From Pleomorphomonas koreensis DSM 23070 (GTDB lineage: Bacteria > Pseudomonadota > Alphaproteobacteria > Rhizobiales > Pleomorphomonadaceae): 64,000 bases of DNA. The stretch is from positions 1 to 64,000 of the forward strand of contig NZ_AULH01000017.1 of assembly GCF_000425185.1 (NCBI RefSeq), written 5' to 3'. Shown here piece by piece: positions 7,497 through 16,322 of the stretch (positions within the stretch are counted from its first letter, which is position 1; the number at the start of each line of letters is the position of its first letter). The notes beneath the pieces were generated by a model that was not told the DNA's origin, ran no database searches, and saw nothing but the letters and a program-made list of their open reading frames with translations. The position numbers and the translations under genes are program-made.

Positions 7497-8573
7497 TCAG
7501 CCGATCTTGCAGCCCCAGAAGGACGTGTGGTCGGCCGCGAAGTAGCCGTCCGCGACCCGGAAATACCCCTGCAGCTCGACGGTATCGCCCGCGGTCAGCG
7601 GCACCATGGTCTGCAGCCAGATCGCGGTGGCGAGCGAGACGTGGGTAGCGGAGATTTCGCCGAGAGAGCCACGGATTTCCGTGGTTCCGTTCAGCACCAG
7701 CCGCCCCCGCATGCGCGCGGTCGTGCTGGCGTTGACCTTGTAGAGCAGCGTCGCGCCGAAGAGGTAAGTGCCGGCGACGGGCGCGACGAAGCGGTTGTTG
7801 CCGGCGTCGAAGGCGCCCTGATCGTTATAATCGGTGTTGTTGATGCCGATCTTCGTCCAGCTGTCGAGGCCGACATAGTTGTCGTAGTTGGTGTAGCCCT
7901 TGAAGCGCGGCAGCCGGGGCTGGTCGACGATGCCGGTGGCGTTATCGACGATCAGCCCGTCGAAGAAGCTGCTGCCATCGGCCGAGACGGCCAGCCGGAA
8001 CCTGTCCGAACCGAACAGGCCCATCAGCGCCTTGGTGACATAGTTGGTCTGGAAGACATAACCGAGATCTCGGCCTGCTGCCTCTTTGTTCATAGTGTAG
8101 AACAGATCGCCGGTGCCACCTTCTGCGATGCTCTTGGCGGTCCAGAGCGCGGCATTGAGCTTGGCCGAGAATGGATTGGCGGCGTCGGCGTTGGTTCCGA
8201 TGCCGAGCAGCGCCATGTTCTGCAGCTCGGCGGGCGTCGTGCCGATCCAGACGAAGCCGTCGTAGACCAACAGCAGCCCCTCGTCCTCGACCCATGACCG
8301 CCAACCCGCGCGTGGCGCAAGCCGCAGCCAGGCCCCGTCGGTCCAGAGCGCGACGTTCAGATCCCAACCCGCCCAAGCTCCGGTGGCGCCCGAAGCGACG
8401 ATGTAGCGGTCGCCATCGGAGGGACTGCCAGGCGGTGCGGTCAGGTCGCGGTCGTGGACGGAAAGCTGCACGAGCCCGTCGAGGATCCGCAGCGCCTCGT
8501 TGTGGGTGACATGCTTCTGGGCCTGCGCGGCCATGATGAAGGGCAGCGCCAGATGCACTGTTGTGTCGGACAT
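7497..8573 (-). CDS. DUF2793 tail fibre-like protein with C1q-like C-terminus
   Basis: A 358-residue protein. The N-terminal ~110 residues match the DUF2793 pattern (LPFIMAAQAQKHVTHNEAL, later GDRYIV and AWAGW), common at the tail tip of alphaproteobacterial prophages. The last ~130 residues are rich in Gly/Ala/Tyr beta-strand patterns resembling a C1q/TNF-like trimer. It probably forms a receptor-binding or host-contact spike at the tail tip. It directly follows the large hub protein gene. Confidence 0.78.
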   Translation of the reverse strand: MSDTTVHLALPFIMAAQAQKHVTHNEALRILDGLVQLSVHDRDLTAPPGSPSDGDRYIVASGATGAWAGWDLNVALWTDGAWLRLAPRAGWRSWVEDEGLLLVYDGFVWIGTTPAELQNMALLGIGTNADAANPFSAKLNAALWTAKSIAEGGTGDLFYTMNKEAAGRDLGYVFQTNYVTKALMGLFGSDRFRLAVSADGSSFFDGLIVDNATGIVDQPRLPRFKGYTNYDNYVGLDSWTKIGINNTDYNDQGAFDAGNNRFVAPVAGTYLFGATLLYKVNASTTARMRGRLVLNGTTEIRGSLGEISATHVSLATAIWLQTMVPLTAGDTVELQGYFRVADGYFAADHTSFWGCKIG

Positions 8574-8588
8574 GGGTGTCTCCGATGA

Positions 8589-11500
8589 TCAGAACCAGAG
8601 GGTAGTAGTGAGCGCAGCACCAGCGCCAAACGTCTGCCCGATCTGGGCAATGCGGACGTCAAGGGAGAAACCCAGTCCGAGCGGTGCGCCCCAGTCGGCG
8701 CTCTGGTCGGCTGCGCTGTAGACCACGCTGGTGGTGGCAGTGGTCAAGGACCGCTTGACGGTTGCGCCGTCGAGAATCTCGACCTGCCAGGATTCGCTGG
8801 CCTCGCTCATCGGGATTTCAACGGCATTCCAACTGTCTGCGGCGAGCGAGCGATCCCGACGCACCCAGCGAATGGTGAGATCACCAGGCACGCGCGCCTT
8901 GCGCCATGGTTGTTCGACATGGACCGGCGCGAAGGGCCGGAGCCCAACACCCTCGGGCGTGAAGGTCTGTGCCACATAGGTCTCGTCGCTGACAGGTTTT
9001 GAGGCCGGGCCGATGCGCCAGTTCATCGCCATGCCGAGATCGGCCTCGGTGACCGGCAGGTCGGCGAGCATGCTGTCGAGCACCACCACGCGCGCACCCG
9101 CCGGCACCGGATCGGCCATCGCGCCTTCGGTGCCGCGCTGACCGCGCAACAGCCGCGTCAGCCGGTAGCGGCCCGGCGCGATCAGTTCGGCCGATCCTGC
9201 TTGCAAGACCTCCCAGATACCTGGTGCGCTTTCCACTGCAAGCGCATTGGCGCCGCCGAGGAGCGCAATATCGGTGACGCTTTCGAGCGTGCCGGAGACG
9301 AGATCGACGATCATGACGTTGCCATGGTCGAAGCGCGAGACCGGCCCGGACCACAGATCATTCGTCAGTGCGCCGATGCGGGCACGGGTGCTGACGGCAG
9401 TGACCAGCTCGTAGCCGTCATTGCCGGGGCTGCGGAACACCGCCAGCTGCCCCGGCCATGGCTGTGCCTGCGCGGCGATCAGCGGATGGTGCGGGATATG
9501 CGCTTCCGTCAGTTGCGGCAGGTCGAGGATCACCACCTCGGGTGCACCGAAGACGACAGTTTTTGAGAGTGCCGACGGCCGTGCCGCACCAGGCGGCAGG
9601 TCGTAATCCTGCCGATCCTGGCGGATCGCCTCAATGGAACGGGATTCGGCATCCGCGACCGAGACGAGGCGGAAATCGATCTCGCGGCCATCATGGTCGA
9701 GCCGGATCACGTCGGCCGGATCGAGCGCCAACCGCGATGGCGGCAGCCGGAAGACGGCGCTCTCACGCCCGGTCCAGGCTTCCATCAGCGCACGGCGGCA
9801 ACGGCGTTCGGCCTCCTCTAGCGGCACCGCAAACGGAAAGGTCTCGGAGGAGATGCGAGATGCTTCAACGGTGATGCGGCGGGCTTCGACGATCGCCGCA
9901 TCGTAATCCTCGTTGGCGCGCGCCACCTGCCATTTGAGCGCCTGGGGCAGTTCGGTCTCCTGGCTGCGGGTCAGCTCCAGAACCTCGTTCTGATCGGCCG
10001 CCACCATGGCCTCAGTCGGAATGCTGGCGACGGCCGCCCGGCCGCGCATGACAAAGCGAATCCTGCCTTCACTTTCGACGGCATCGAAGCCGAAGTGACG
10101 GGCAAGGTTCGCGATCGACGCCCGCGGGCTTTCCAGTGCGCCGATGACATAGCCCTCGACGGCGCCCCAGAGCCCTGAGACATCGATCTGCTCATCTCGC
10201 ATACCGGCGCGCCGACACAGATGCCGCACAAGGGCGGCGAGCGAGACCGCACCGAGACGGCCGGTCAGCCAGTGGCCGAGCCGCCAGTTCTCTCCGTCGG
10301 TCCAGACATCGGTCAGCTCGGGAAAGAACGGATAGGGTCGCGCATCCCAGGTCCAGGCAGCGCATTCGGGCACATGCACCATGCGGCTGCCTGAGATGGA
10401 CGAGATTGGATTGTTGGCCGGATCGCTCCACCACAGATACGTTGCTTCCAGATAGGCGCGCTGGATGGCATCGTCGCGCCAGCCGCGCGAGAAGTGTGGC
10501 ACCTCGCTTTCCGCCGACTTCGGATCGACGAAAACGTTGGGCTGGTTGGTACCGCGGTCGATGGCCGGGCAACCGAGCTCGGTGAAGCGGATCGGCTTGG
10601 ATTGCGGCACCCACGCCGTCGGTGTCGGACTCTCCACGCCGCCAGGACGGTCGTAATGCCTGTTCGACCACCATGAGCGCAGGTCCTTGCTGCGGAACAC
10701 CCACGGTTTGGCGGCGGCACCATCGGTGATCGCCGTGCGAATCTGGTTCGCCCGATCGACCTCCGAGGCGTAGTACCAGTCGAAACCTTCGCCGCCTCTG
10801 ATGTTGGATTGCAGATAGGCGCGATCATGAATTGCAGGCCAGCCGGCCTGCGCATCGAAATGATCGACCCCGTCGCGCCAATCGGAGAGCGGCATGTAAT
10901 TGTCGATGCCGATGAAGTCGATGTTGCTATCGGCCCACAGCGGATCGAGGTGGAAGAAGACGTCGCCCGGGCCATCCGCTGGCTGATGCCCGAAATACTC
11001 GCTCCAGTCGGCGGCATAGCTGATCCTCACACCAGGCCCGAGGATCGAGCGCACAGCCGCTGCCAGGTCGCGCAACGCCTGCACGGCGGGATAGCTGCCG
11101 GCGCCATCACGAATAGTGGTCAGCTCGCGCATCTCCGAGCCGATGATGAAGGCATCGACGCCGCCGGCCAGTTTGGCAAGCTGCGCGTAATGCAGCACCA
11201 TACGGCGCAGACCCCAATCGCCGGTGGGGCCGGTCCAGAGCACGGTGTCTCCGAACGCCACAAACTGTGCCGCGGTCGCTGCGCCGAAGAAGGCTGCCAC
11301 CTGCGATGTGGCGGTAGCGGTTTTATCGACGCTTCCCGCGTAATCGGCTGCCGGCGAACAGGTAATGCGGCCACGCCATGGAAACGCCGGCTGACCAGCC
11401 TCGCTGGCGTTGTCGGAATACGGATTCGGCAGTGAGTTGCCCGGCGGCACGTCCATCAGGATGAAGGGATAAAAGGTGACGCGCAGTCCACGCGCTTTCA

Positions 11501-12566
11501 TCTCGCGGATTGCCTGCACCACGGCAAAGTCGGCAGGTGTGCCGCCATAGACCGGGCGGTTCTCGGCGTCGCGACTGACGAGATGGGCATTGGCGCGCGA
11601 TACGCCGTTGACAGTCCAGGTCTTCGGGAAGGTCAGCTTCGACGCCAATTCCACGCCAGGCCTGATCTGGCAATGGCCGGCGCGCAGATCGTTGCCGAAC
11701 CAGGCGACGACGAGACTGACGCTTTCAATTGCAGGCATCGTCGCCTGCAGATGATCGAGCGCCACCACCATGTCGGCGGTGTCGGACAGCGCGTTGAGAT
11801 TGGCCGGGATCTGTGTCCAGGCGCTGCCATGGCGGATGCCTTGCGTCGCATAAGTGAATTCGCCCGAAGCCGGAATCATGGTGACGGCGCGAACCAGCCC
11901 TTCGGCGGTGTCGGCATCGGCGAGCGGCCGAAACACCTCGAAGGACAGCTGCGGCAGGCGGTTGCCGTAATTGGCGAGCGGCAATTCCTCGAACACAACG
12001 TAAGCCGTGCCACGATAGGACGGCGTATCGGCCGCGCCCATCCTGGCGGCAATGAAGGGGTCTGCGGTCTGGTTCTCGTCGCCGGGATACCAGCGCCAGG
12101 CAATGCCGGCGGTATCGAGCAGCTTGCCATCGGCCCAGATACGGCCGATCCCGGTGATCGGACCTTCGCAGAGCGCGACCGCAAAGCTCGCGTAATAGAG
12201 ATATTCGGTGGTCTGCACCTTGGCGCCACCGCCGCCCATCGAAAACCCCTTGCCGCCGCCTTGCGTGGTGGTTCTGCTCTCCTCACGAAAATCCGTGGCC
12301 CAGATGATGTTGCCGCCGATGCGCATGCGGCCATAGAGCCGGGGAATGACGGCGCCTTCGGTCGACGAGGTCAGGCGCAGGCTGTCGAGACGCGCACCTT
12401 CGATCCGCTGGGCAGGGGTGAGCGACGACACGATCCAGCTGTCGACCATCGAGCCTGCGGCGGCGCCGACAAAGCCGCCGATGGTGGCGGCACTGATGCC
12501 GAGGATGGTGCCGCCGATGCTACCGCCAATGGCGGCACCGGCGACGCCGAGAACGAGAGCGGCCAT
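8589..12566 (-). CDS. GTA-like tail-tip hub/megatron protein (TIM-barrel plus phage-tail domains)
   Basis: A 1325-residue protein, the largest in the window. A glycine-rich hydrophobic N-terminus is followed by a region with a glycosidase-like TIM-barrel character (residues ~440-780, including FIGIDNYMPLSDW and FTELGCPAID), then a phage tail tip domain. This matches the gene transfer agent orfg15-type protein. Such proteins form the central tail hub and may degrade surface glycans. It is the last gene of the DUF2460-DUF2163-NlpC/P60-hub series, an order conserved in GTAs and related siphophages. Confidence 0.87.
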   Translation of the reverse strand: MAALVLGVAGAAIGGSIGGTILGISAATIGGFVGAAAGSMVDSWIVSSLTPAQRIEGARLDSLRLTSSTEGAVIPRLYGRMRIGGNIIWATDFREESRTTTQGGGKGFSMGGGGAKVQTTEYLYYASFAVALCEGPITGIGRIWADGKLLDTAGIAWRWYPGDENQTADPFIAARMGAADTPSYRGTAYVVFEELPLANYGNRLPQLSFEVFRPLADADTAEGLVRAVTMIPASGEFTYATQGIRHGSAWTQIPANLNALSDTADMVVALDHLQATMPAIESVSLVVAWFGNDLRAGHCQIRPGVELASKLTFPKTWTVNGVSRANAHLVSRDAENRPVYGGTPADFAVVQAIREMKARGLRVTFYPFILMDVPPGNSLPNPYSDNASEAGQPAFPWRGRITCSPAADYAGSVDKTATATSQVAAFFGAATAAQFVAFGDTVLWTGPTGDWGLRRMVLHYAQLAKLAGGVDAFIIGSEMRELTTIRDGAGSYPAVQALRDLAAAVRSILGPGVRISYAADWSEYFGHQPADGPGDVFFHLDPLWADSNIDFIGIDNYMPLSDWRDGVDHFDAQAGWPAIHDRAYLQSNIRGGEGFDWYYASEVDRANQIRTAITDGAAAKPWVFRSKDLRSWWSNRHYDRPGGVESPTPTAWVPQSKPIRFTELGCPAIDRGTNQPNVFVDPKSAESEVPHFSRGWRDDAIQRAYLEATYLWWSDPANNPISSISGSRMVHVPECAAWTWDARPYPFFPELTDVWTDGENWRLGHWLTGRLGAVSLAALVRHLCRRAGMRDEQIDVSGLWGAVEGYVIGALESPRASIANLARHFGFDAVESEGRIRFVMRGRAAVASIPTEAMVAADQNEVLELTRSQETELPQALKWQVARANEDYDAAIVEARRITVEASRISSETFPFAVPLEEAERRCRRALMEAWTGRESAVFRLPPSRLALDPADVIRLDHDGREIDFRLVSVADAESRSIEAIRQDRQDYDLPPGAARPSALSKTVVFGAPEVVILDLPQLTEAHIPHHPLIAAQAQPWPGQLAVFRSPGNDGYELVTAVSTRARIGALTNDLWSGPVSRFDHGNVMIVDLVSGTLESVTDIALLGGANALAVESAPGIWEVLQAGSAELIAPGRYRLTRLLRGQRGTEGAMADPVPAGARVVVLDSMLADLPVTEADLGMAMNWRIGPASKPVSDETYVAQTFTPEGVGLRPFAPVHVEQPWRKARVPGDLTIRWVRRDRSLAADSWNAVEIPMSEASESWQVEILDGATVKRSLTTATTSVVYSAADQSADWGAPLGLGFSLDVRIAQIGQTFGAGAALTTTLWF

Positions 12567-12569
12567 GGA

Positions 12570-13046
12570 TCAGGGCTTTGTCTTGCGCCGGGCCTTCTTG
12601 CACAGGACAAGGGCCGGCCGTGGAAACAGAAAGGCGAAGGCGATGCGCCGTCGCCAGGGCAAGGTGAGAGGTTGCTCGATCACGCCGAGCCGCTCATAGG
12701 CATGAAGGAAGCTGTCGGCGCTGGTCAGAATGCCAACATGTTTGGCAATGGCGCGCGGCGCCATGCGGAACAGCAGCAGCGCGCCGGCACCAGCATGTTC
12801 TGGTGCAATCTCGATCATGGCGCCGCGGGCGCCCTCGGCCAGCACCTCGCGCGGGCCGGTTTCGCCCCAGTCGCGGCTATAGGGCGGGATGATGAAGGGC
12901 TCGTCACCCACCACCTCACGCCAGACGCCGCGAGCGAGGCCGAGGCAGTCGCAACCGACACCCTTGAGGCTTGCCTGGTCGTGATACGGTGTGCCGAGCC
13001 AGGCGCGCGCGACGGCAATGACCTTTTTGGGGGCAGCCGACTTCAC
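12570..13046 (-). CDS. NlpC/P60 tail-tip peptidase (GTA orfg14-like)
   Basis: A 158-residue NlpC/P60 peptidase. The catalytic cysteine is probably Cys34 in GCDCLGLA and the histidine His103 in AKHVGI. In GTAs and lambda-like phages this peptidase sits in the tail tip and opens peptidoglycan during DNA entry. It overlaps the end of the DUF2163 gene by four bases and lies 3 bp before the hub gene. Position and motifs agree with the GTA tail module. Confidence 0.87.
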   Translation of the reverse strand: MKSAAPKKVIAVARAWLGTPYHDQASLKGVGCDCLGLARGVWREVVGDEPFIIPPYSRDWGETGPREVLAEGARGAMIEIAPEHAGAGALLLFRMAPRAIAKHVGILTSADSFLHAYERLGVIEQPLTLPWRRRIAFAFLFPRPALVLCKKARRKTKP

Positions 13047-13927
13047 AGCACCGCTCCATTGTGGCCGCCATCGCGCGTTGCATAGCGCAGCACCGCATCC
13101 TGGCCGGGGATGTGGGGGAAGCCGCGGAAATTGGCGACATTGGCGAACTTCGCATGGCAGGTCGCGATGCGCTTGTCGCAGCCGGCGCGGATGATGAAGG
13201 CATCGCCCTCGCCAATCGGCCGCACCGGCGCCTCGAGCAGCGTCAGGATGGCGATGCCGTCAACGAGATCATGCGACAGCACTTCGGCCTGCCGCCCTGC
13301 ATTGACACCGCTGGTCCATGTCACCGTGCCGAAGGCAAACCAGCCCGCGGCAAAGCCACCGAGCCCCGATGCCGTGAAGGCACGGTCGCGCAGCATGTCG
13401 ATCACAGAACCTGTTCCCTTGAAGGAGGGCGCATCGAGATTGACGCGGCAACGGGCATCGCCGAGCGTAGCGTCGCAGGTCGCCTGGAACATGCGGCCGA
13501 CGGTCTGACCCAGCACATGCGCCTGGCTGCGCATCTCGGCAACAAAAGCGAGCCGGCCGCGCCGGATCTGACCGATGACGCCGCGGCGCATCAGCACACG
13601 CTGCGAGGTGTCGGCCCAGTTGACCCGCCAGAGCTCGACCTCGGCATTGTCCCAGCGGCCGTCGAGAATGTCGGTCTCGGTGATGCGATCGGAGGTCAGC
13701 ACGCCTTGCGCGTCCTGCGCATCAACCGACAGGTCCGAGCCTGAACGGACCTCCGATGCCGTCAGCCCGCTTTCCGGCTCGAATTCGGTACCAATGAGAT
13801 AAAGCGTGCGATCATGATCGGTGAAGCCGAACACGCCACCATCGGCACGGGTGATCCTCCAGCACCAACTGAGCGTCGTCGTGCCCGCGTCGAGATGGGC
13901 CTGCAGTTGAGGGGAAAGAGATTTCAT
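13043..13927 (-). CDS. DUF2163 tail protein (GTA orfg13-like)
   Basis: A 294-residue protein matching the DUF2163 / phage BR0599 family: an N-terminal FTDHD segment and a C-terminal cysteine-rich segment with CDKRIATCHAKF and FRGFPHIPG. These are structural components of the distal tail/hub in GTAs and siphophages. The C-terminal Cys/His cluster resembles a metal-binding site described for such proteins. Downstream it overlaps the NlpC/P60 gene. Two lysis genes are inserted between this gene and its usual partner DUF2460. Confidence 0.85.
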   Translation of the reverse strand: MKSLSPQLQAHLDAGTTTLSWCWRITRADGGVFGFTDHDRTLYLIGTEFEPESGLTASEVRSGSDLSVDAQDAQGVLTSDRITETDILDGRWDNAEVELWRVNWADTSQRVLMRRGVIGQIRRGRLAFVAEMRSQAHVLGQTVGRMFQATCDATLGDARCRVNLDAPSFKGTGSVIDMLRDRAFTASGLGGFAAGWFAFGTVTWTSGVNAGRQAEVLSHDLVDGIAILTLLEAPVRPIGEGDAFIIRAGCDKRIATCHAKFANVANFRGFPHIPGQDAVLRYATRDGGHNGAVL

Positions 13928-13943
13928 GGTCGATCACCGGCAA

Positions 13944-14468
13944 TCATGACCGCTCCGCCCACTTGGCGAGCGCGTCCTTGACCGTGTGGCCACCCATATA
14001 GAGGCCCATGAACCAGGCGGTCAGCGTCATCATGGTGGAAAGGTCGACACCGCCCGCGATGCTGGAGCCAAGGATGGCGTCGGCCAACGGCACCAGCACC
14101 AGACGGAACAGGAACAGAAAGCCGAGGAACCACATCCACGCCGGTCGCCACCCCCAGGTCCACCAGGGTCGCCCCTTGCTCATCTCGGCCAGCATCAGCC
14201 TGTTGGTTTCACGCTGCTGTTCGACCCATGCCGCAACGAGCTGCGGCGCATCCATTTCCGTGGAGGCCACGGCCGCTTCCAGATCCTTGATCGGGACTGA
14301 GCGGAGATCGTCTGGTGGCACACCGGCACGCCCGGCAATGGCATCGATGACCATGCCGCCGATATCACCGATTGGGCCGCCGACATGTTTTTCGAGCAGG
14401 CTCTTGACGATCGGCGCGCCGACCTTTGCCGCAACATCGATCAGCATCGACGCGAGAATGGCGCTCAT
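13944..14468 (-). CDS. 3TM-type holin
   Basis: A 174-residue protein starting at an ATG that overlaps the GH108 gene stop (ATGA). A helical N-terminal part is followed by WWTWGWRPAWMW and membrane segments at ~residues 110-165, matching the 3TM phage holin family often linked to GTA-like clusters. It would form the membrane lesion that releases the muramidase. Frames extending further upstream are shadows of the GH108 gene. It sits in the middle of the tail genes. Confidence 0.78.
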   Translation of the reverse strand: MSAILASMLIDVAAKVGAPIVKSLLEKHVGGPIGDIGGMVIDAIAGRAGVPPDDLRSVPIKDLEAAVASTEMDAPQLVAAWVEQQRETNRLMLAEMSKGRPWWTWGWRPAWMWFLGFLFLFRLVLVPLADAILGSSIAGGVDLSTMMTLTAWFMGLYMGGHTVKDALAKWAERS

Positions 14469-15214
14469 GACATGATCCTCTCTGCCTCGGCGGCATAGGC
14501 GGCGGCGCGCTGGCGATGGATGATGGCGCGAACGATCAGCACCGCCGCCACCAACGCACCGGCGCTCAGCAGTCCGCCCAGCACCCAGCCGGCGATCTGG
14601 TCGACATGATCCGGGTTGAAGAGCGCGTCGCTGCCGCCGGCTGTGGTCGCGGTGCCGGCCGCGCTGGCGCCTGCGGTTTGTTTTTTGGAGGTAGCACTGG
14701 CAGCGTTTGCTTCCTTCGTCAGCTGCGCGCGGGCTCTGGCAGGATCGGTGGATTGCGCCAGCGCCCAGGCGACGCCCTTGGCTTCGATACCGGCGACACG
14801 ACGCGACCAGCCGTTGCCAAACGTATTCCAGATGGCGAGCGAGCGCATGAAGCCGAGACGTTTGGCGCAGACGCGTTTGACCGTGTAGTGGTCGGGACCA
14901 CCGATCGCGGCCATCAGCCATTGCCTGGCACGCCCAGGACCGGAGTTCACGCCGGCATCGAAGGTGGCGAGATCGACACCGGCGGCGAGCCGATCACCGC
15001 CGACCTTGTCCCAGTAGTCGGTGCGGTAGATCTTCGCGACAGTCTCGTTCGAGATGTTGCGCAGGTCGGTTTTCGTCGCACCCGGTTTGAAGCGGCGATA
15101 GGTGGCAAGCGTGATGCCCTTCATGGTGGCGCCGCCGGGATCGGAGGGATGATCCGACCAGCCGCCCTCATAGCCCAGCGTGACCGCCAGGCAGTTCGAG
15201 AAGTTTGCGTCCAT
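14465..15214 (-). CDS. GH108 family muramidase endolysin with C-terminal membrane segment
   Basis: A 249-residue protein. The N-terminus carries the GH108 signature YEGGWSDHPSDPGGATMKG, with the presumed catalytic Glu16 in EGG. A peptidoglycan-binding region follows to ~residue 170. Residues ~205-230 form a hydrophobic segment, so this enzyme may be membrane tethered like the M15 endolysin elsewhere. The gene is followed by a 3TM holin and preceded by two small membrane protein genes, a full lysis cassette inserted within the tail-tip series. Confidence 0.86.
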   Translation of the reverse strand: MDANFSNCLAVTLGYEGGWSDHPSDPGGATMKGITLATYRRFKPGATKTDLRNISNETVAKIYRTDYWDKVGGDRLAAGVDLATFDAGVNSGPGRARQWLMAAIGGPDHYTVKRVCAKRLGFMRSLAIWNTFGNGWSRRVAGIEAKGVAWALAQSTDPARARAQLTKEANAASATSKKQTAGASAAGTATTAGGSDALFNPDHVDQIAGWVLGGLLSAGALVAAVLIVRAIIHRQRAAAYAAEAERIMS

Positions 15215-15218
15215 GGAG

Positions 15219-15350
15219 TTACCTCAGCAGGTAAGCGATCAGGATGAGGAGGGCGACGATGACGCCGACGCGCATGCGATGGGCGAACGCCTCGCGCGGA
15301 TCGGGGCTGTCGCAACGAAGCTGGCGGGCAAGGCGCAGAAGCTCACGCAT
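15219..15350 (-). CDS. small single-span membrane protein
   Basis: A 43-residue frame whose start overlaps the previous gene's end by 8 bp and which stops 5 bp before the GH108 gene. It has an arginine-rich N-terminal half and one hydrophobic segment (residues ~29-41, VGVIVALLILIAYLL). Its size and place in a lysis cassette suggest a holin, antiholin or pinholin accessory. No family can be assigned from such a short sequence. Confidence 0.55.
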   Translation of the reverse strand: MRELLRLARQLRCDSPDPREAFAHRMRVGVIVALLILIAYLLR

Positions 15351-15690
15351 CGTGATCGCCTCCCTTGTTGCGAAGGCGCGCCAGCGTCACCTCGATGAAG
15401 GCAGGTCCGAAGACGCCGACGAGATAGGCGGCGGACCCTGCCGCACCTCCGGCCGGAATCGCTTCCGACGGCAGGCCGAGCCACCGCGTGACCAGCGCCA
15501 TTGACAGGCTGCCCATGCCAGCGGCGATGATGCCGCCGAGCAGGATGTGGCGCAGCGCATCGCGCAGATGCATCTTGGTGGTCAGCGCATTGGTGGCGCC
15601 ACCAAGCGCACCCCAGACGGCGAGGATCGCCGCCGTCGACGCCGCAAGGTCGCGCAACACCGCAGTGATGAAGCCGGGCTCATCATTCAT
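15343..15690 (-). CDS. putative phage holin (LydA-like), 115 aa
   Basis: A 115-residue protein with three hydrophobic segments at about residues 17-35, 46-68 and 78-98, in the size range of phage holins. The start ATG overlaps the DUF2460 stop (ATGA). It lies upstream of a second small membrane protein, GH108 muramidase and 3TM holin, so the cassette may hold two holin-type proteins. The exact family is not certain; a holin/antiholin pair is inferred. Confidence 0.6.
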   Translation of the reverse strand: MNDEPGFITAVLRDLAASTAAILAVWGALGGATNALTTKMHLRDALRHILLGGIIAAGMGSLSMALVTRWLGLPSEAIPAGGAAGSAAYLVGVFGPAFIEVTLARLRNKGGDHDA

Positions 15691-16313
15691 CGTCGGATCT
15701 CCACGAGGGGAATGGAGGTGATCGAGCCGAGCCGCTCGAGATCGAGCGTCACGTCGAGCGTGTCGGTGTCGAAGCGAACCGGCACGTCGAATTCGAAGCC
15801 GGCGGTGATAGCGACGCCGGAAGCAGGTGCGGATACGAAGGTGACGAGACCGGTGGCCGCATCGACCGACCAGCCGAAGGACGTTGGCGTGCCGTTCAGC
15901 GCGATCGCTACGCTGCCGGCAACAGGCTTGGTAATGATGCGTACCCATGCCTGCGCGCCGGAGGCGTAGCGCTTCGTCAGCTGGAATGTTTTGGTGCTGC
16001 CATTACCGGTGCCGATCGCCTGATCAGTGGCAGCAGGGATCTGCGACGGCAGGCAGGACTTGTAATCCGCCCAATCCTTGAAGCGGAAGCCATGCAGCCG
16101 GCCATTGCGCGCCTCAAAGAAGGCGACGACGGCTGCAAGGTCATCGGCGCGACGGATACCGTAGGCGACATCATAACGGCGGCGAGAGTTGGCCCAGCTG
16201 GCGTTGCGCTCCTCGTCGCCGGAAGCCAGCTCGACGACTTGCGTTCGCCGCTGCGGCCCGCCGCGCGCACCACGCGAAATGTCGTCCGGAAACCGGACCT
16301 CGTGGAACGCCAT
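15687..16313 (-). CDS. DUF2460 tail protein (GTA orfg12-like)
   Basis: A 208-residue protein with the DUF2460 N-terminal pattern MAFHEVRFP, then the RR..V.ELASGDEERN stretch and FRFKDWADY. In GTAs this is a distal-tail type protein encoded after the tape measure. Here it follows the tape measure by 9 bp and is separated from DUF2163 by an inserted lysis cassette. Its stop overlaps the holin-like gene start. Confidence 0.87.
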   Translation of the reverse strand: MAFHEVRFPDDISRGARGGPQRRTQVVELASGDEERNASWANSRRRYDVAYGIRRADDLAAVVAFFEARNGRLHGFRFKDWADYKSCLPSQIPAATDQAIGTGNGSTKTFQLTKRYASGAQAWVRIITKPVAGSVAIALNGTPTSFGWSVDAATGLVTFVSAPASGVAITAGFEFDVPVRFDTDTLDVTLDLERLGSITSIPLVEIRR

Positions 16314-16322
16314 GTTAGGGTC

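Noticed and set aside
11583-13085. 500-residue plus-strand open frame opposite the tail hub gene
   Set aside because: It mirrors the minus-strand hub and NlpC genes, shows antisense composition with no domain, and has no ribosome site; high GC keeps antisense frames open.
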